This document shows positions 17,145 through 26,843 of a DNA stretch of 54,020 bases, piece by piece. Source of the stretch: an uncultured Erysipelotrichaceae bacterium (GTDB lineage Bacteria; Bacillota_I; Bacilli_A; RFN20; CAG-826); NCBI GenBank assembly GCA_900314865.1, contig OMWW01000002.1:130136-184155 (forward strand), in the 5' to 3' direction. How positions within the stretch are numbered: the stretch's first letter is position 1; each line of letters starts with the position of its first letter. The notes under the pieces are model-generated. The model ran no database searches, had not been told where the DNA came from, and saw only the letters and a list, made by a program, of their open reading frames with translations. A program made the position numbers and the translations under genes.

Positions 17145-17263
17145 GAAGAGATGTTCTTGCTGATGTTTGATAAAAAATCTACATTTATGATAAATAAATC
17201 AATTGTCCATTTCAGTAAATATGTAGGTAGGTGCGTAAAATAGCGCGAAAGCAAATTATTATT

Positions 17264-17280
17264 GATATTAAATTAATATC
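17264..17280. promoter_or_regulatory. Palindrome upstream of rpmE
   Basis: GATATTAA-A-TTAATATC, a perfect 8-bp inverted repeat with one central base, about 65 bases before the rpmE ATG in the promoter region. It could be an operator (for example for a metal regulator, as rpmE paralogues are often zinc-controlled) or a chance A/T palindrome. Confidence 0.35.
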
Positions 17281-17299
17281 TATGATAAAGTTATACAGC

Positions 17300-17340
17300 A
17301 AACTTTCTTAGGCGAAGTAATGTCCTAGGCGGAAGGAGAA
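17300..17340 (+). promoter_or_regulatory. rpmE leader hairpin, possible L31 autoregulatory element
   Basis: CTTAGG (17307-17312) pairs with CCTAGG (17324-17329), followed closely by GGAAGGAG, the SD of rpmE. A hairpin next to the SD fits the known L31 leader elements of Firmicutes, through which L31 protein controls its own translation. The match to the described consensus was judged only by eye. Confidence 0.4.
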
Positions 17341-17345
17341 ACAAA

Positions 17346-17549
17346 ATGAAAAAAGATATTCACCCAAAGTATTATCGCTGTAAGGTGACTTGTGTCAGCT
17401 GTGGTGCGACATTTGAAACCGGTTCAACCGAAAAAGAAATCAGAGTCGATACTTGCAGTAACTGCCACCCATTCTACACTGGTAAACAAAGATATGTTCA
17501 AGCCGATGGTAGAGTGGACAGATTCAACCGTAAATACGGACTTAAATAA
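17346..17549 (+). CDS. rpmE: 50S ribosomal protein L31 (zinc-binding form)
   Basis: 67 residues with the conserved HPKY start, [14 protein letters not shown] and [14 protein letters not shown] end. Cysteines ([10 protein letters not shown] and TCSNC) identify the zinc-containing C+ form. L31 bridges the ribosomal subunits. The SD GGAAGGAG lies 6-13 bases before the ATG. A terminator follows and metG is next. Confidence 0.97.
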   Translation: MKKDIHPKYYRCKVTCVSCGATFETGSTEKEIRVDTCSNCHPFYTGKQRYVQADGRVDRFNRKYGLK

Positions 17550-17558
17550 GAAAGAATT

Positions 17559-17582
17559 AACCGGATTATTCCGGTTTCTTTT
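17559..17582 (+). terminator. Terminator between rpmE and metG
   Basis: AACCGGA / TCCGGTT 7-bp stem, TTAT loop, then TCTTTT. Confidence 0.75.
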
Positions 17583-17599
17583 ATCTCTAGGAGGTCATC

Positions 17600-19192
17600 A
17601 TGAAAAAAAGATTTTATATAACTACTCCAATTTATTATCCAAGCGCTAAGCTTCATATTGGTCACGCTTACTGCACTACTTTGACCGATGTTTTCGCCCG
17701 TTCCAAAAGAGAAAGGGGCTATGAATGCTATTTCTTAACAGGCGCAGATGAACATGGCTTAAAGATTCAAAAGAATGCAGAAGCTGCTGGAGTTACACCT
17801 CAAGAATTCGTTGACCATATCGTTGAAGGATTTTACAAATTATGGGATCTTCTCAAAATTAGTAATGATGATTTTATTAGAACAACTCAAGATAGACACG
17901 TCAAAGTCGTTCAAGATGCATTCTCTAAAATGCTCAAGAAAGATGACATCTACCTTGGTAAATATGAAGGATGGTATTGCAAATACTGCGAAGCTTTCTG
18001 GACTGACACCCAAGTTGGAAAAGAACACCTTTGCCCTGACTGTGGCCGTCCTGTAGAAAAAGCGGAAGAAGAAGCCTATTTCTTCAAAACTAGTAAATAC
18101 GTTGATTCCTTGCTCAAATTCTATGATGAGAATCCAAAATTCCTCATCCCAGAAAGCCGTAAGAATGAAATGATTAACACCTTTATCAAACCAGGTTTAG
18201 AAGATTTATGTGTTTCCCGTACTTCTTTCTCTTGGGGTATCCCAGTAAAAGAAAATCCAAAACATGTGGTCTATGTTTGGTTAGACGCACTTACAAACTA
18301 TATAAGCGCATTAGGTTATGGAAGCGACAAGGAAGACTTATATCGCAAATTCTGGGAAGATGAAGACACCGAAATCATTCATATCTTAGGCGCGGACATC
18401 ACACGTTTCCACGCGATTTATTGGCCAATGTTCCTTGAATCTTTAGGATTAAGAAAACCTGATAGAGAATTCGTTCACGGTTTATTGATGATGAAAGATA
18501 GCAAGATGAGTAAATCTAAAGGTAATGTCGTTGATCCATATCCACTCGTAGAACGTTATGGAGTAGATGCAGTTAGATATTATCTCACTAGAGAAATCAA
18601 CTTCGGTAGCGATGGCAGCTTCTCTCCAGAACAATTTGTAGAAAGAGTGAATGGCGACCTCGCTAACTCATTTGGAAACCTTTTAAATAGAACAGTTTCT
18701 ATGATTAACAAATATTTCGAAGGTAAGATTCCAGAATATAAAGGTCAACTCACTGAATTTGATGGAAACTTAGAATCAGTCATTAAATCCACGATTAGTA
18801 ATTATGAAAACGCAATGGACGATTTAAGAATTACTGAAGCTATCACCTACGTCAATGAACTCGTCAATAGAGCGAATAAATATATTGATGAAACCACTCC
18901 ATGGGCCTTAGCGAAAGACCCATCTAGATTAGAAGAACTTGGAAGTGTTATGAATCACCTTGCTTATTCCATCTATGTCGCTAGTAGGCTCTATCATCCA
19001 GTATTAGTCATTGCGTCAGATAAAGCGTTTGATCAATTAGGAATTAATGAAGAAGAAAGAAAATATGAGAACATTGGTAACGCTCATATCTTAGATAATC
19101 ATCAAGTCAATAAAGGTGAACCATTATTCCCAAGATTAGATCCTGCAATTGAAGTTCCATTCATTAATGAATTGATGAAAGGTAACAACTAA
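17600..19192 (+). CDS. metG: Methionyl-tRNA synthetase
   Basis: 530 residues. Class I signatures: YPSAKLHIGHAY (HIGH) near the N-terminus and DSKMSKSKGN (KMSKS). The connective peptide has a CxxC pair (CKYCEAFW, then CPDCGRP), a metal knuckle. The protein stops after the anticodon-binding domain, so it lacks the C-terminal EMAP/tRNA-binding domain found in the longer 650-residue forms. It charges tRNA-Met for initiation and elongation. The start has a near-perfect SD, AGGAGG, 6 bases upstream. Confidence 0.97.
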   Translation: MKKRFYITTPIYYPSAKLHIGHAYCTTLTDVFARSKRERGYECYFLTGADEHGLKIQKNAEAAGVTPQEFVDHIVEGFYKLWDLLKISNDDFIRTTQDRHVKVVQDAFSKMLKKDDIYLGKYEGWYCKYCEAFWTDTQVGKEHLCPDCGRPVEKAEEEAYFFKTSKYVDSLLKFYDENPKFLIPESRKNEMINTFIKPGLEDLCVSRTSFSWGIPVKENPKHVVYVWLDALTNYISALGYGSDKEDLYRKFWEDEDTEIIHILGADITRFHAIYWPMFLESLGLRKPDREFVHGLLMMKDSKMSKSKGNVVDPYPLVERYGVDAVRYYLTREINFGSDGSFSPEQFVERVNGDLANSFGNLLNRTVSMINKYFEGKIPEYKGQLTEFDGNLESVIKSTISNYENAMDDLRITEAITYVNELVNRANKYIDETTPWALAKDPSRLEELGSVMNHLAYSIYVASRLYHPVLVIASDKAFDQLGINEEERKYENIGNAHILDNHQVNKGEPLFPRLDPAIEVPFINELMKGNN

Positions 19193-19194
19193 AA

Positions 19195-19220
19195 AATAAG
19201 CCCTTCGCAAGAAGGGTTTT
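19195..19220. terminator. Bidirectional terminator between metG and the ZIP gene
   Basis: CCCTTC / GAAGGG with a GCAA tetraloop; T4 follows on the plus strand, and an A/T tract with a T-run follows on the minus strand. It ends both metG and the riboswitch-led operon. Confidence 0.85.
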
Positions 19221-19249
19221 AAAATGCAAAATAGTTAGTTTCTGTTGCG

Positions 19250-20026
19250 TTATCCTAGCGCAATATCAAGAATCATCATGAGTACAAATCCCACCGCTAA
19301 ACCAATAGTAGCGAGGTTTGAGTGTGGTCCATCGTTAGCCTCAGGAATGAGTTCTTCAACAACGACATAAATCATGACTCCTGCCGCAAAAGCAAGAGTG
19401 TATGGCAAGATAACAGAGACAAAAGCAGTCAACAAGATTGCTAGGCCACCAGCAAGAGGTTCAACTACACCAGAAAGGAATCCTAATAAGAACGCTTTCC
19501 ATTTGGATAAGCCTTCTTCCTTTAAAGGCATAGAAACAATAATACCTTCTGGGAAGTTTTGAATAGCGATACCTGCTGAAAGCACTAATAAAGCTTGTTG
19601 ATTTAAGTTACCGTTCATCATACCGGCGATAACAACACCGACAGCGAGTCCTTCAGGTACGTTATGAAGGGTGACCGCTAACATCATCTTGAAGGTTTTT
19701 GAAAGTTTGTTTTTCTTCACACCTTCTTCTTGTTTGTTGATATGAATATGAGGAATGACATAGTCAAGAATTAACATGAAACCAACACCAAGAATAAATC
19801 CGATGCCAGGAACAAGCCAACTACGGTAATCCCATTTTTCAAAGTTATTAATTGCAGGCTGAAGAAGCGACCATATTGAGGCCGCCATCATGACACCAGA
19901 AGCAAAACCCAATAAAATCTTTTGAACTTTTGGATTTATCTCTTTCTTTAAAAAGAAAACCATCGCACTACCAAGTGCGGTGCCTGCTAATGGTATTAAT
20001 AAAGCTACTGCAATAACCCAGCTCAT
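19250..20026 (-). CDS. ZIP family divalent metal transporter (ZupT/GufA-like)
   Basis: 258 residues, about eight membrane helices. The metal-site motifs are HNVPEGLAVG in helix IV and QNFPEGIIVS in helix V, as in GufA-type ZIP proteins that import Zn2+ or related ions. It overlaps the nitroreductase gene by 4 bases (ATGA) and is the last gene before a terminator, so it may be the distal gene of the riboswitch-led operon. Confidence 0.9.
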   Translation of the reverse strand: MSWVIAVALLIPLAGTALGSAMVFFLKKEINPKVQKILLGFASGVMMAASIWSLLQPAINNFEKWDYRSWLVPGIGFILGVGFMLILDYVIPHIHINKQEEGVKKNKLSKTFKMMLAVTLHNVPEGLAVGVVIAGMMNGNLNQQALLVLSAGIAIQNFPEGIIVSMPLKEEGLSKWKAFLLGFLSGVVEPLAGGLAILLTAFVSVILPYTLAFAAGVMIYVVVEELIPEANDGPHSNLATIGLAVGFVLMMILDIALG

Positions 20027-20577
20027 TTAATAATCTTTGTGTATCCTTCTCTTCTTGGCTTTGGGGTAGGAAGAGGCATATCGCTATAACCTAAAGCGAT
20101 AGAAGCAACTCCTCTAACGTTTTCACTAATTCCCCATTTTTTCAATAGGGCTTTGCCTTCTTCTGATTCAAATATTTCTTTAGAGCGGTGAATCCAACAA
20201 GATCCTAATCCTACTGCATAAGCAGCATTAAGCATATTTGTTGTCACACTTGCTGCGTCTAATGTACCTAAAAATTCATTCTTCGATAAATCGGTAGAGA
20301 AAACAATAATGATGGTTGGCGCTCCATAATATGGTAAAGTGCCTGGACGAGGATTATTCACCATAATCTCTGCGCTTAATCTATTTAATGTAGCGATATC
20401 TTCTTTATTTTGAACTGCAACAATTAATGGGGATTGTAAACCCATACCAGTAGGTGCATAAGTACCAGCTTCAAGAACTGCTTTAAGTTCTTCGTCTTTA
20501 ATCTGTTCTGGTTTAAATTTACGTATCGCTCTACGATTTTTTAAAACTTCAAGTGCTTCTTGTTTCATATTATTCAA
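20023..20577 (-). CDS. Nitroreductase family FMN oxidoreductase
   Basis: 184 residues, a usual size for the family. RRAIRKFKPEQI near the N-terminus is the FMN phosphate-binding signature, and AYAVGLGSCWIHR is the typical central motif. These enzymes use NAD(P)H to reduce quinones, nitro compounds or flavins. The true substrate is not predictable. The ATG overlaps the end of the GGDEF/EAL gene by 8 bases. Confidence 0.92.
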   Translation of the reverse strand: MNNMKQEALEVLKNRRAIRKFKPEQIKDEELKAVLEAGTYAPTGMGLQSPLIVAVQNKEDIATLNRLSAEIMVNNPRPGTLPYYGAPTIIIVFSTDLSKNEFLGTLDAASVTTNMLNAAYAVGLGSCWIHRSKEIFESEEGKALLKKWGISENVRGVASIALGYSDMPLPTPKPRREGYTKIIK

Positions 20578-22753
20578 GCTCCTTAGAAATCACAAATTTG
20601 CCGTTAGCAATGCCGTCATTAAGTTCTTCATAAGTAATTGGTTTAGAAATAAGATAACCTTGTAATCTTTCACAACCAATGCTATTAAGGAACTCTGCTT
20701 GTTCTTCGGTTTCTACACCTTCTGCTAAAGTACGCATATCAATTTGTTTAGCCATATCAATAACAGCCTTAATAAGAGGTTTAGACTTCTTATTAGTGCT
20801 AAATCCTTTAAGGAACTCCAAATCGAGCTTCAAAACGTCAAAAGCGTAGTCTTTTAATGTATTAAAGGAAGAATAACCGCTACCAAAGTCATCAAGCCAA
20901 ATAGAGAAGCCATTATATTTGATACGATTCATTGCTTCTTTTAAGTCAACATGCTCTTCAAGAAGAGCGCTTTCGGTAATTTCGATATGGAGATATTGAG
21001 TTGGGATATTGTATTTGCTTGTAACTCTAACGATTTCGCTTGGAATATCGACAACTGAGAAGTCCGCTCTAGAGAAATTGATAGAAGTAGGAACAATCAC
21101 TTCACCATTATCAAGAACTCTTCTCATGTTCTTACAAACGATTTCTAAAATCGCTAAGTCAAGTTTATATGCAAGTTGAGAATCTTCTAAAGAAGGCACA
21201 AAAATTCCCGGGCTAAGGAATCCATATTTTGGATCAATCCATCTCGCTAACGCTTCAACTCCACAGAGCTTTCTATCTTTAGCGAACACTACTGGTTGAT
21301 AATAAGCATGAATCCAGCCTTTTTGAACAGCCTCATCAATATGAGAGACAACATATTGAACCATCTTGTATTTATTGGACATTTCTTTGTCGTATCTCAA
21401 ATACAATTGAGATCCATTCATACCTTTTAATGTGGAGAAAGCGTATCTTGCTTTTTCCATTGCGTTATGGGAATCAACTTCCACACGGTTGAATAAATAA
21501 CCACCAACTTTAACACCAGGACGAATGTCTGGGTCTAAGTGGTTAACTTCTTCATTAATTTGATTAATTTTTTCTTCTATATCTTCGTTTTTAGCGAACA
21601 CTGCGAAATGATCGTCACTTTGTCTAGAGATATATTCATCAGGGAAATGTTTGATTAGGATTTGACCAACTTCTTTAAGGAATTCGTTTCCTTTTTCAAA
21701 ACCTCTTTGTTCATTAAGAATTTTGAAGGAAGTGATGTCAAAGAACAAATAGATGTATTCATCTTTTTGAATGTTTTCTTCTTCAACTTTCTTATTCACT
21801 AAATTGTTGAAATATTCATAAGCAAGTAAGCCAGTAAGCTTGTCTTTAGTCGCTAAAAGTTCGAGCTCTTCATCTTTTTTTGCTTCTAGATTACGTTGAG
21901 AGAAAATCGATGTTGAAATCATAACTAACGAAATAAAGAAAGTTATGTAATTGACTCTATCTCCTTCAGAGAAGTAACGGATTGAGTCATCAAATGTTCT
22001 AAGTAAGAAATATACGGATAAGAAGACCGCTCCTAGAATAGCGATAGAAATATATGGTCTCCAAACAAGTAAACAACCAACATAAATCGCCATCATTAAG
22101 AAACAGATGATTTGTTTGTAGTCTGGGTTAGCGACGCCTTTTTTCATACTGGTGAAATCACCGTAAGAGACTCTAACACCAAAAATCAATAAACATGTAG
22201 CAAAGATAGTAATGATCGCTACTGAATGGAACCATTCAAAGTGTTTTCCACGATATTTAAGAATTGAAGCTATGATAACTAAAACATGGAAAAGGAAAAT
22301 CGCACAATATAAGCCAATTAAGAGCGAACTATCAATATAGTTAGCAGGATCATATTTAGCAATAACGCTTTCTTTCCAAATAAAGGAACATAAAACAATA
22401 CCAACACCAGAAGAAACAAGAATAGAGATAAGTAAGCCTTTACTGTTCTTTTTGGACAAGTAATATAAACAGTATAGGAACATTGATATACCCATCACCA
22501 TCTGTAACCAGAAGAGTGAAGTATAGGTGAACAAGAAGTCAAAGTAACTAGAACCACCTCTAGCCCAATAAACATTCAAATATTTGTGGTGTTGTCTAAA
22601 TACAAGCCAAACTTCAAGTAACGCGACAACCGCAGACATGAATAATCCTGAGCGCATATTCGCCTTGTGGATATACTCATTTACGTACTTACTGTTACGT
22701 TTAAAGCCTAAGAACTCCGCTATTTTAGAAAAAACATTCTTTGTTTTGTCCAT
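20570..22753 (-). CDS. Membrane c-di-GMP phosphodiesterase with degenerate GGDEF and intact EAL domain
   Basis: 727 residues: about eight N-terminal membrane helices (about 30-285), a GGDEF domain whose signature reads SDDHF instead of GGDEF, and a full EAL domain. EAL residues are present: VEALARW, TSINFS, EITES, LDDFGSGYSSF, VLKLDLEF, AEGVETEEQ and LQGY. It should hydrolyse c-di-GMP to pGpG, while the GGDEF half is at most a GTP-binding regulator. It is encoded 22 bases after the LRR surface protein, inside the operon led by the c-di-GMP riboswitch, so enzyme and effector may form a feedback loop. Confidence 0.92.
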   Translation of the reverse strand: MDKTKNVFSKIAEFLGFKRNSKYVNEYIHKANMRSGLFMSAVVALLEVWLVFRQHHKYLNVYWARGGSSYFDFLFTYTSLFWLQMVMGISMFLYCLYYLSKKNSKGLLISILVSSGVGIVLCSFIWKESVIAKYDPANYIDSSLLIGLYCAIFLFHVLVIIASILKYRGKHFEWFHSVAIITIFATCLLIFGVRVSYGDFTSMKKGVANPDYKQIICFLMMAIYVGCLLVWRPYISIAILGAVFLSVYFLLRTFDDSIRYFSEGDRVNYITFFISLVMISTSIFSQRNLEAKKDEELELLATKDKLTGLLAYEYFNNLVNKKVEEENIQKDEYIYLFFDITSFKILNEQRGFEKGNEFLKEVGQILIKHFPDEYISRQSDDHFAVFAKNEDIEEKINQINEEVNHLDPDIRPGVKVGGYLFNRVEVDSHNAMEKARYAFSTLKGMNGSQLYLRYDKEMSNKYKMVQYVVSHIDEAVQKGWIHAYYQPVVFAKDRKLCGVEALARWIDPKYGFLSPGIFVPSLEDSQLAYKLDLAILEIVCKNMRRVLDNGEVIVPTSINFSRADFSVVDIPSEIVRVTSKYNIPTQYLHIEITESALLEEHVDLKEAMNRIKYNGFSIWLDDFGSGYSSFNTLKDYAFDVLKLDLEFLKGFSTNKKSKPLIKAVIDMAKQIDMRTLAEGVETEEQAEFLNSIGCERLQGYLISKPITYEELNDGIANGKFVISKELE

Positions 22754-22775
22754 ATATTCTTGCTTCTATTCTATA

Positions 22776-25700
22776 TCAAATTGTTGCAAAACCAAAATAT
22801 GCTCTTGCTTGATTTGCGGTTCCAAGAAGAACGTAGTTCCCACTCGCATCGATTGTCCAATATCTTAATGTGGTTTTATCGGTTGTTGGAACGTAATAAT
22901 TAAACTCTGTTAAATTAGTGCCTTTACAGAAATAATACTTGCTTCCTTTATTTAAACTATTGCTACCATAATGGTTTCTAGAACCATTGGTTTGTCCAAA
23001 GTTATAGTCTGAATAACTTGCAGGTTCTCTAATGAGAACTGACATAGAATTACTAATGATTGATTCAAAGCCTTTGTTCCATCTAAGAGCTTCTAAATCT
23101 TTACCAACATAAATCGCAGATTCGCTTGTTGAAGTTTCTCTATTATCAGGAAGGATTAAATATTTGATGCTACTACAGCCATTGAAAGCAGCACTATCAA
23201 TGGATCTTAAATGAGTGCAGTAACTTAAATCTAAGACATTTTCATTTCTAGCACTTCTTCCAGTGATTTCTGCTCCACCTTTCGTGTTATCTAAGAATTT
23301 GTACTCTTTACTTCCACACATCTTTTTCATTTTTGAACAACCATTAAAAGCAGAAGGTCCAATCTTTCTTAGTTCAGTCATTGAAGTAAAGTCAATTTCT
23401 TCTAAGGCTGTACAACCTAAAACCGCTCCATAAAGAGATTCGTTAATTCCACGATTCTTAAATGCATACTGACGATAATCAGAGTTATCAAAATGTTCAC
23501 CAACCGTGTCATCCCAAACTTCAGTATAGTCATCATCGGTGAAGTCAGTATCTGCACCCATCGCATTTTTCATTGCACCGATATAACGTAAATCGTCTAC
23601 ACCAGTAATCTTTTCAAGCGCTAAGTTTTTTGCTAAACCACCACCATAAATTGTGGTTAAACCTGTAGGAAGTTCGATGATTTTATAATTTGTGTTACTA
23701 CATGCATCTAATCCGATAGCCTTGGTATTATCTGCCAATTTATATTTACCATTTGCGTCACCAGTATTATTCGCAGTTTGATACATAAGCATCTTCTTGC
23801 TATTTCCACCACCGATGTAATATAGGCCTTGTCCACCAGCATCCATTTCAAAATAAGAGTTAGCAGCAATGGTAAGTGTCGTGATTGTGTTTCTACCATT
23901 CGTACCATCTGTATTAACCATAAAAGCGCCATGGCCGATGAAGTTAAGTTTAGAGCCGAGTCTAACTGTATCAAAGATGTTATTGTAGAAGGCTAATTTA
24001 CCGATACTAGTAATATCATCGTGAAGTACACAATAGCCACGCTTATCCTTGTCAAGATTTGATTCTAAAGTAGTAATCTTGGCGTTAAATTGTTCTTGAG
24101 TCAATTCGGTGGTTCCATCAGAATCAATGTATTTTCCTTCATTGGTCTTATACGTAATGATACGAGCACCAAATCGTCCATTGCCTTTTTCAGCATTACC
24201 TGTACGACGATAAAACGCACGCTCACCAATCGTTTTAATAGTGGTTGGTAAAACGAAATACAAACCAGGTGATCTATGTTTAACAGTTATTTTTAAATCA
24301 GTAGCAAGTGCTTCATGATGAGCAAATGCAGTTTGACCAATGTTTTCAAGTAAATTGGCTGTTCCATCAGAAATACCAGGAACTTGTGTTAAATCAATAT
24401 AATCCACTGCTGTTCCTTCAGTATTTTCTTCTTCAGCGTCTTCATTAGTGGTGTAATAATAGCGAGCAACACTATATTTATTAGTTTTATCTTTAACAAA
24501 GGCAATAACACCAGCGTTATAGTCTTCTAAATCAACAGGAGCGTCATCGTACATCGTTTTTGTACTTGGATTCCAGTATTTGATGCCAGTAGCAAAATCA
24601 ACTCCGTAATATGTAGGGACTGTCTCTCTATTTTCATTAGTGGTGTTATTACCAGTAGCGTTTGTAAAGTCGTAATTAGTGGCAGGCTTGATTTCGTTAT
24701 AATAACTACCATTAGTTTCTGCATTCCAAGCATGGTTAATTTGTACTGCACTATTTTCAGCTGCTAAGGAATAGGTATCTAGTAATCCAGGAGCGGTATT
24801 TCCATCAACATAGACAACAACTTCAGCAGATGTACCAAAGAAGAGAGTGCCACCATAGCCGCCTTTTTCTTCGTCGATACACCATGGATAGCTATTTCCA
24901 GTAGCCTGAGATTTATATGTGGTTAAGAAAACTTCTCTAAGTTTTCCGCAATTTTTGAATGCGTCTTTACCGAAGTATCTTAAGTTCTTACTGGCTTTAA
25001 ATCTGATAAGGTTTCTCGCTCCATTGAAGGAGTTGGAGTAGAAAGAACATGAATGAGATGTAGATGTGTCAGTCTCATATCCAGTTTCTTCTTCCATCGT
25101 CACACTTCTAATACATCCTGCTTCGCAGAACGCGTATTTACCAACCGCATATAAACGGGAATAGTTGTTATGAGAGAAGTTACCATCAATCTTAGTTAAA
25201 TGTTGATATAAGGCGTCTTCTGCAGCTTTATCGTTAAGTGTTTTTGGTAACACTAAATCAACTTGAGCGTCTTCAATGTTGTATCCAAGACGATAGAAAG
25301 CAAGGTCATCAATACATTTCATGTTACTGGAAAGATGGAATTCATTAACGTTCACAAAGCAAGAGAATGCGTAACCTCCAATATATTCTAAACAATCAGG
25401 TAAGATTAAATGATCCATACCGACGTTAGTCATCGCTACTGTTCCATCTTGGAACACTTGATAGGAGATTTCTTTAAGTTCTTCACACAAAGTGAAATCT
25501 AAATCAGTGATTTCTCTTGAGTTAAGGAAGGCTTTATTTTTGATTTGCACTAGAGACTTATTGAATTTAACTTCTTTAATAAATTCATTGTTTGCAAAGC
25601 AAGAAGTTGCAATAACTTTAACTTTATAACCACCAAGTTCATCTGGAATGGTTAATCTTCCATCATCAACTTCAAAACAGCCATCAACATCTTCTGCTGG

Positions 25701-26831
25701 TGTATCAAACTTGTATAAGACTGCATATGGTCCATCAGTGTTGATATCAGCCTGAGTAATTAAAGTGACCTTTGTTGCTTTTTTTTGAGCTGAGTCAAGT
25801 TTAACAGGGGTGTTTTCCACTGTGTAACGTAAACATGGATAAGAATTATCAGAATAAATGGTTGGGTGTTTGGTAACCATTGGGATGAGATCATTACTAC
25901 TTGAGGTGATATAAACATCTCTCCAATGGTTTTGACACACTCCATCACGATAGAAGTGAGTGGTCATTTGTTCTGCTGTTTCGGTTCCGTTATAGTTAAT
26001 CACTAAGTCTGAGTTATTGTCAGTAAAGGCATAATTATCAATTTCACCCATGTTGGTTTCAAAGTAGACGAAAATGAGATCGTTACAATCCGCGAAGGCA
26101 TAAGGTCTAACAGTGATGTAATTGGTAATTGTGTCTCCACTTCTTTGAGTGGATGGGAAATAGAAGTTCTTAATCTTTTTACATCTTTGGAAACAGCTCT
26201 CACCAAAATAAGTGACGCTTGATGGGGTATAGAAGTCTTTTAAAGATACACAGCTATCGAAAGCGTGATCGCCAATTGAGGTAATTCTGGAGTTACCAAA
26301 GGCTTTTGTGCCATCAGATTTAAGATAATGGACATACTCTAATGAACGACAATCTAAGAAAGTTGAAGGGGCAATTCTATCAATGAGATATGGAAGGTCA
26401 ATCTCTTGGAGATTTGTGCAATAAGCAAATGCTTCTTCCTTAATTTCTTCAATGGTGTTAGGAAGATCTATTTTTTTGAAATCACAATATCTAAATCCAC
26501 CAGCAGCAATCGCTCTAACGGTGTAATTTCCTTCACCATGAGTTACTTCAGAAGGAACATTAAGTGTTCCATCATTAGGAGCGTCTTTTGGATCTTCACC
26601 CCATGCAATAGCGACACCAGGAACAGGTGTTTCTCCATCATCCGCAAAGCGATAGCATTTAAATGTATGACCATCATACACATATGTGAAGAAAGTATTA
26701 GTTATGATATCAAAATCAACATTCGTAGAAAAAACAGGAATAACTGTAGAAACGCATAGGAAAATAACGACACTACAAAGTAGAGCAATCGTACTAGTTA
26801 TTAGAATTTTGATTCTGTTTTTCTTAACCAT
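22776..26831 (-). CDS. Large BspA-like leucine-rich-repeat surface protein
   Basis: 1351 residues. One N-terminal hydrophobic segment (about 9-33) serves as signal or anchor. Many LRR_5/BspA (treponemal) repeats follow, of the type IKEEAFAYCTNLQEIDLP, in at least three blocks (about 100-300, 400-530, 640-700 and again after 850). Asn/Thr-rich spacers separate them. No LPxTG or other sorting signal is seen at the C-terminus. Such proteins mediate adhesion or host/particle binding. It is the third gene after the riboswitch, 12 bases after the preceding stop, with an AAAGGAAAAT SD. Confidence 0.85.
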   Translation of the reverse strand: MVKKNRIKILITSTIALLCSVVIFLCVSTVIPVFSTNVDFDIITNTFFTYVYDGHTFKCYRFADDGETPVPGVAIAWGEDPKDAPNDGTLNVPSEVTHGEGNYTVRAIAAGGFRYCDFKKIDLPNTIEEIKEEAFAYCTNLQEIDLPYLIDRIAPSTFLDCRSLEYVHYLKSDGTKAFGNSRITSIGDHAFDSCVSLKDFYTPSSVTYFGESCFQRCKKIKNFYFPSTQRSGDTITNYITVRPYAFADCNDLIFVYFETNMGEIDNYAFTDNNSDLVINYNGTETAEQMTTHFYRDGVCQNHWRDVYITSSSNDLIPMVTKHPTIYSDNSYPCLRYTVENTPVKLDSAQKKATKVTLITQADINTDGPYAVLYKFDTPAEDVDGCFEVDDGRLTIPDELGGYKVKVIATSCFANNEFIKEVKFNKSLVQIKNKAFLNSREITDLDFTLCEELKEISYQVFQDGTVAMTNVGMDHLILPDCLEYIGGYAFSCFVNVNEFHLSSNMKCIDDLAFYRLGYNIEDAQVDLVLPKTLNDKAAEDALYQHLTKIDGNFSHNNYSRLYAVGKYAFCEAGCIRSVTMEEETGYETDTSTSHSCSFYSNSFNGARNLIRFKASKNLRYFGKDAFKNCGKLREVFLTTYKSQATGNSYPWCIDEEKGGYGGTLFFGTSAEVVVYVDGNTAPGLLDTYSLAAENSAVQINHAWNAETNGSYYNEIKPATNYDFTNATGNNTTNENRETVPTYYGVDFATGIKYWNPSTKTMYDDAPVDLEDYNAGVIAFVKDKTNKYSVARYYYTTNEDAEEENTEGTAVDYIDLTQVPGISDGTANLLENIGQTAFAHHEALATDLKITVKHRSPGLYFVLPTTIKTIGERAFYRRTGNAEKGNGRFGARIITYKTNEGKYIDSDGTTELTQEQFNAKITTLESNLDKDKRGYCVLHDDITSIGKLAFYNNIFDTVRLGSKLNFIGHGAFMVNTDGTNGRNTITTLTIAANSYFEMDAGGQGLYYIGGGNSKKMLMYQTANNTGDANGKYKLADNTKAIGLDACSNTNYKIIELPTGLTTIYGGGLAKNLALEKITGVDDLRYIGAMKNAMGADTDFTDDDYTEVWDDTVGEHFDNSDYRQYAFKNRGINESLYGAVLGCTALEEIDFTSMTELRKIGPSAFNGCSKMKKMCGSKEYKFLDNTKGGAEITGRSARNENVLDLSYCTHLRSIDSAAFNGCSSIKYLILPDNRETSTSESAIYVGKDLEALRWNKGFESIISNSMSVLIREPASYSDYNFGQTNGSRNHYGSNSLNKGSKYYFCKGTNLTEFNYYVPTTDKTTLRYWTIDASGNYVLLGTANQARAYFGFATI

Positions 26832-26843
26832 ATTTTCCTTTCT

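Larger units (their letters stand above)
15320..17175 (-). mobile_element. IS200/IS605-family insertion sequence, apparently intact
   Basis: The element carries tnpA (Y1 HUH transposase) and tnpB (RNA-guided nuclease) in the same direction. Sub-terminal imperfect palindromes sit at both ends: right end about 15335-15356 (TCCTT ... AAGGA) and left end about 17119-17144 (TCCTC ... GAGGA). They share a TCCT-AATCA-GAT-AGG pattern on the minus strand. There are no terminal inverted repeats, as expected for this family. The exact cleavage points cannot be fixed from one copy, so the outer borders are approximate to about 20 bases. Confidence 0.8.
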
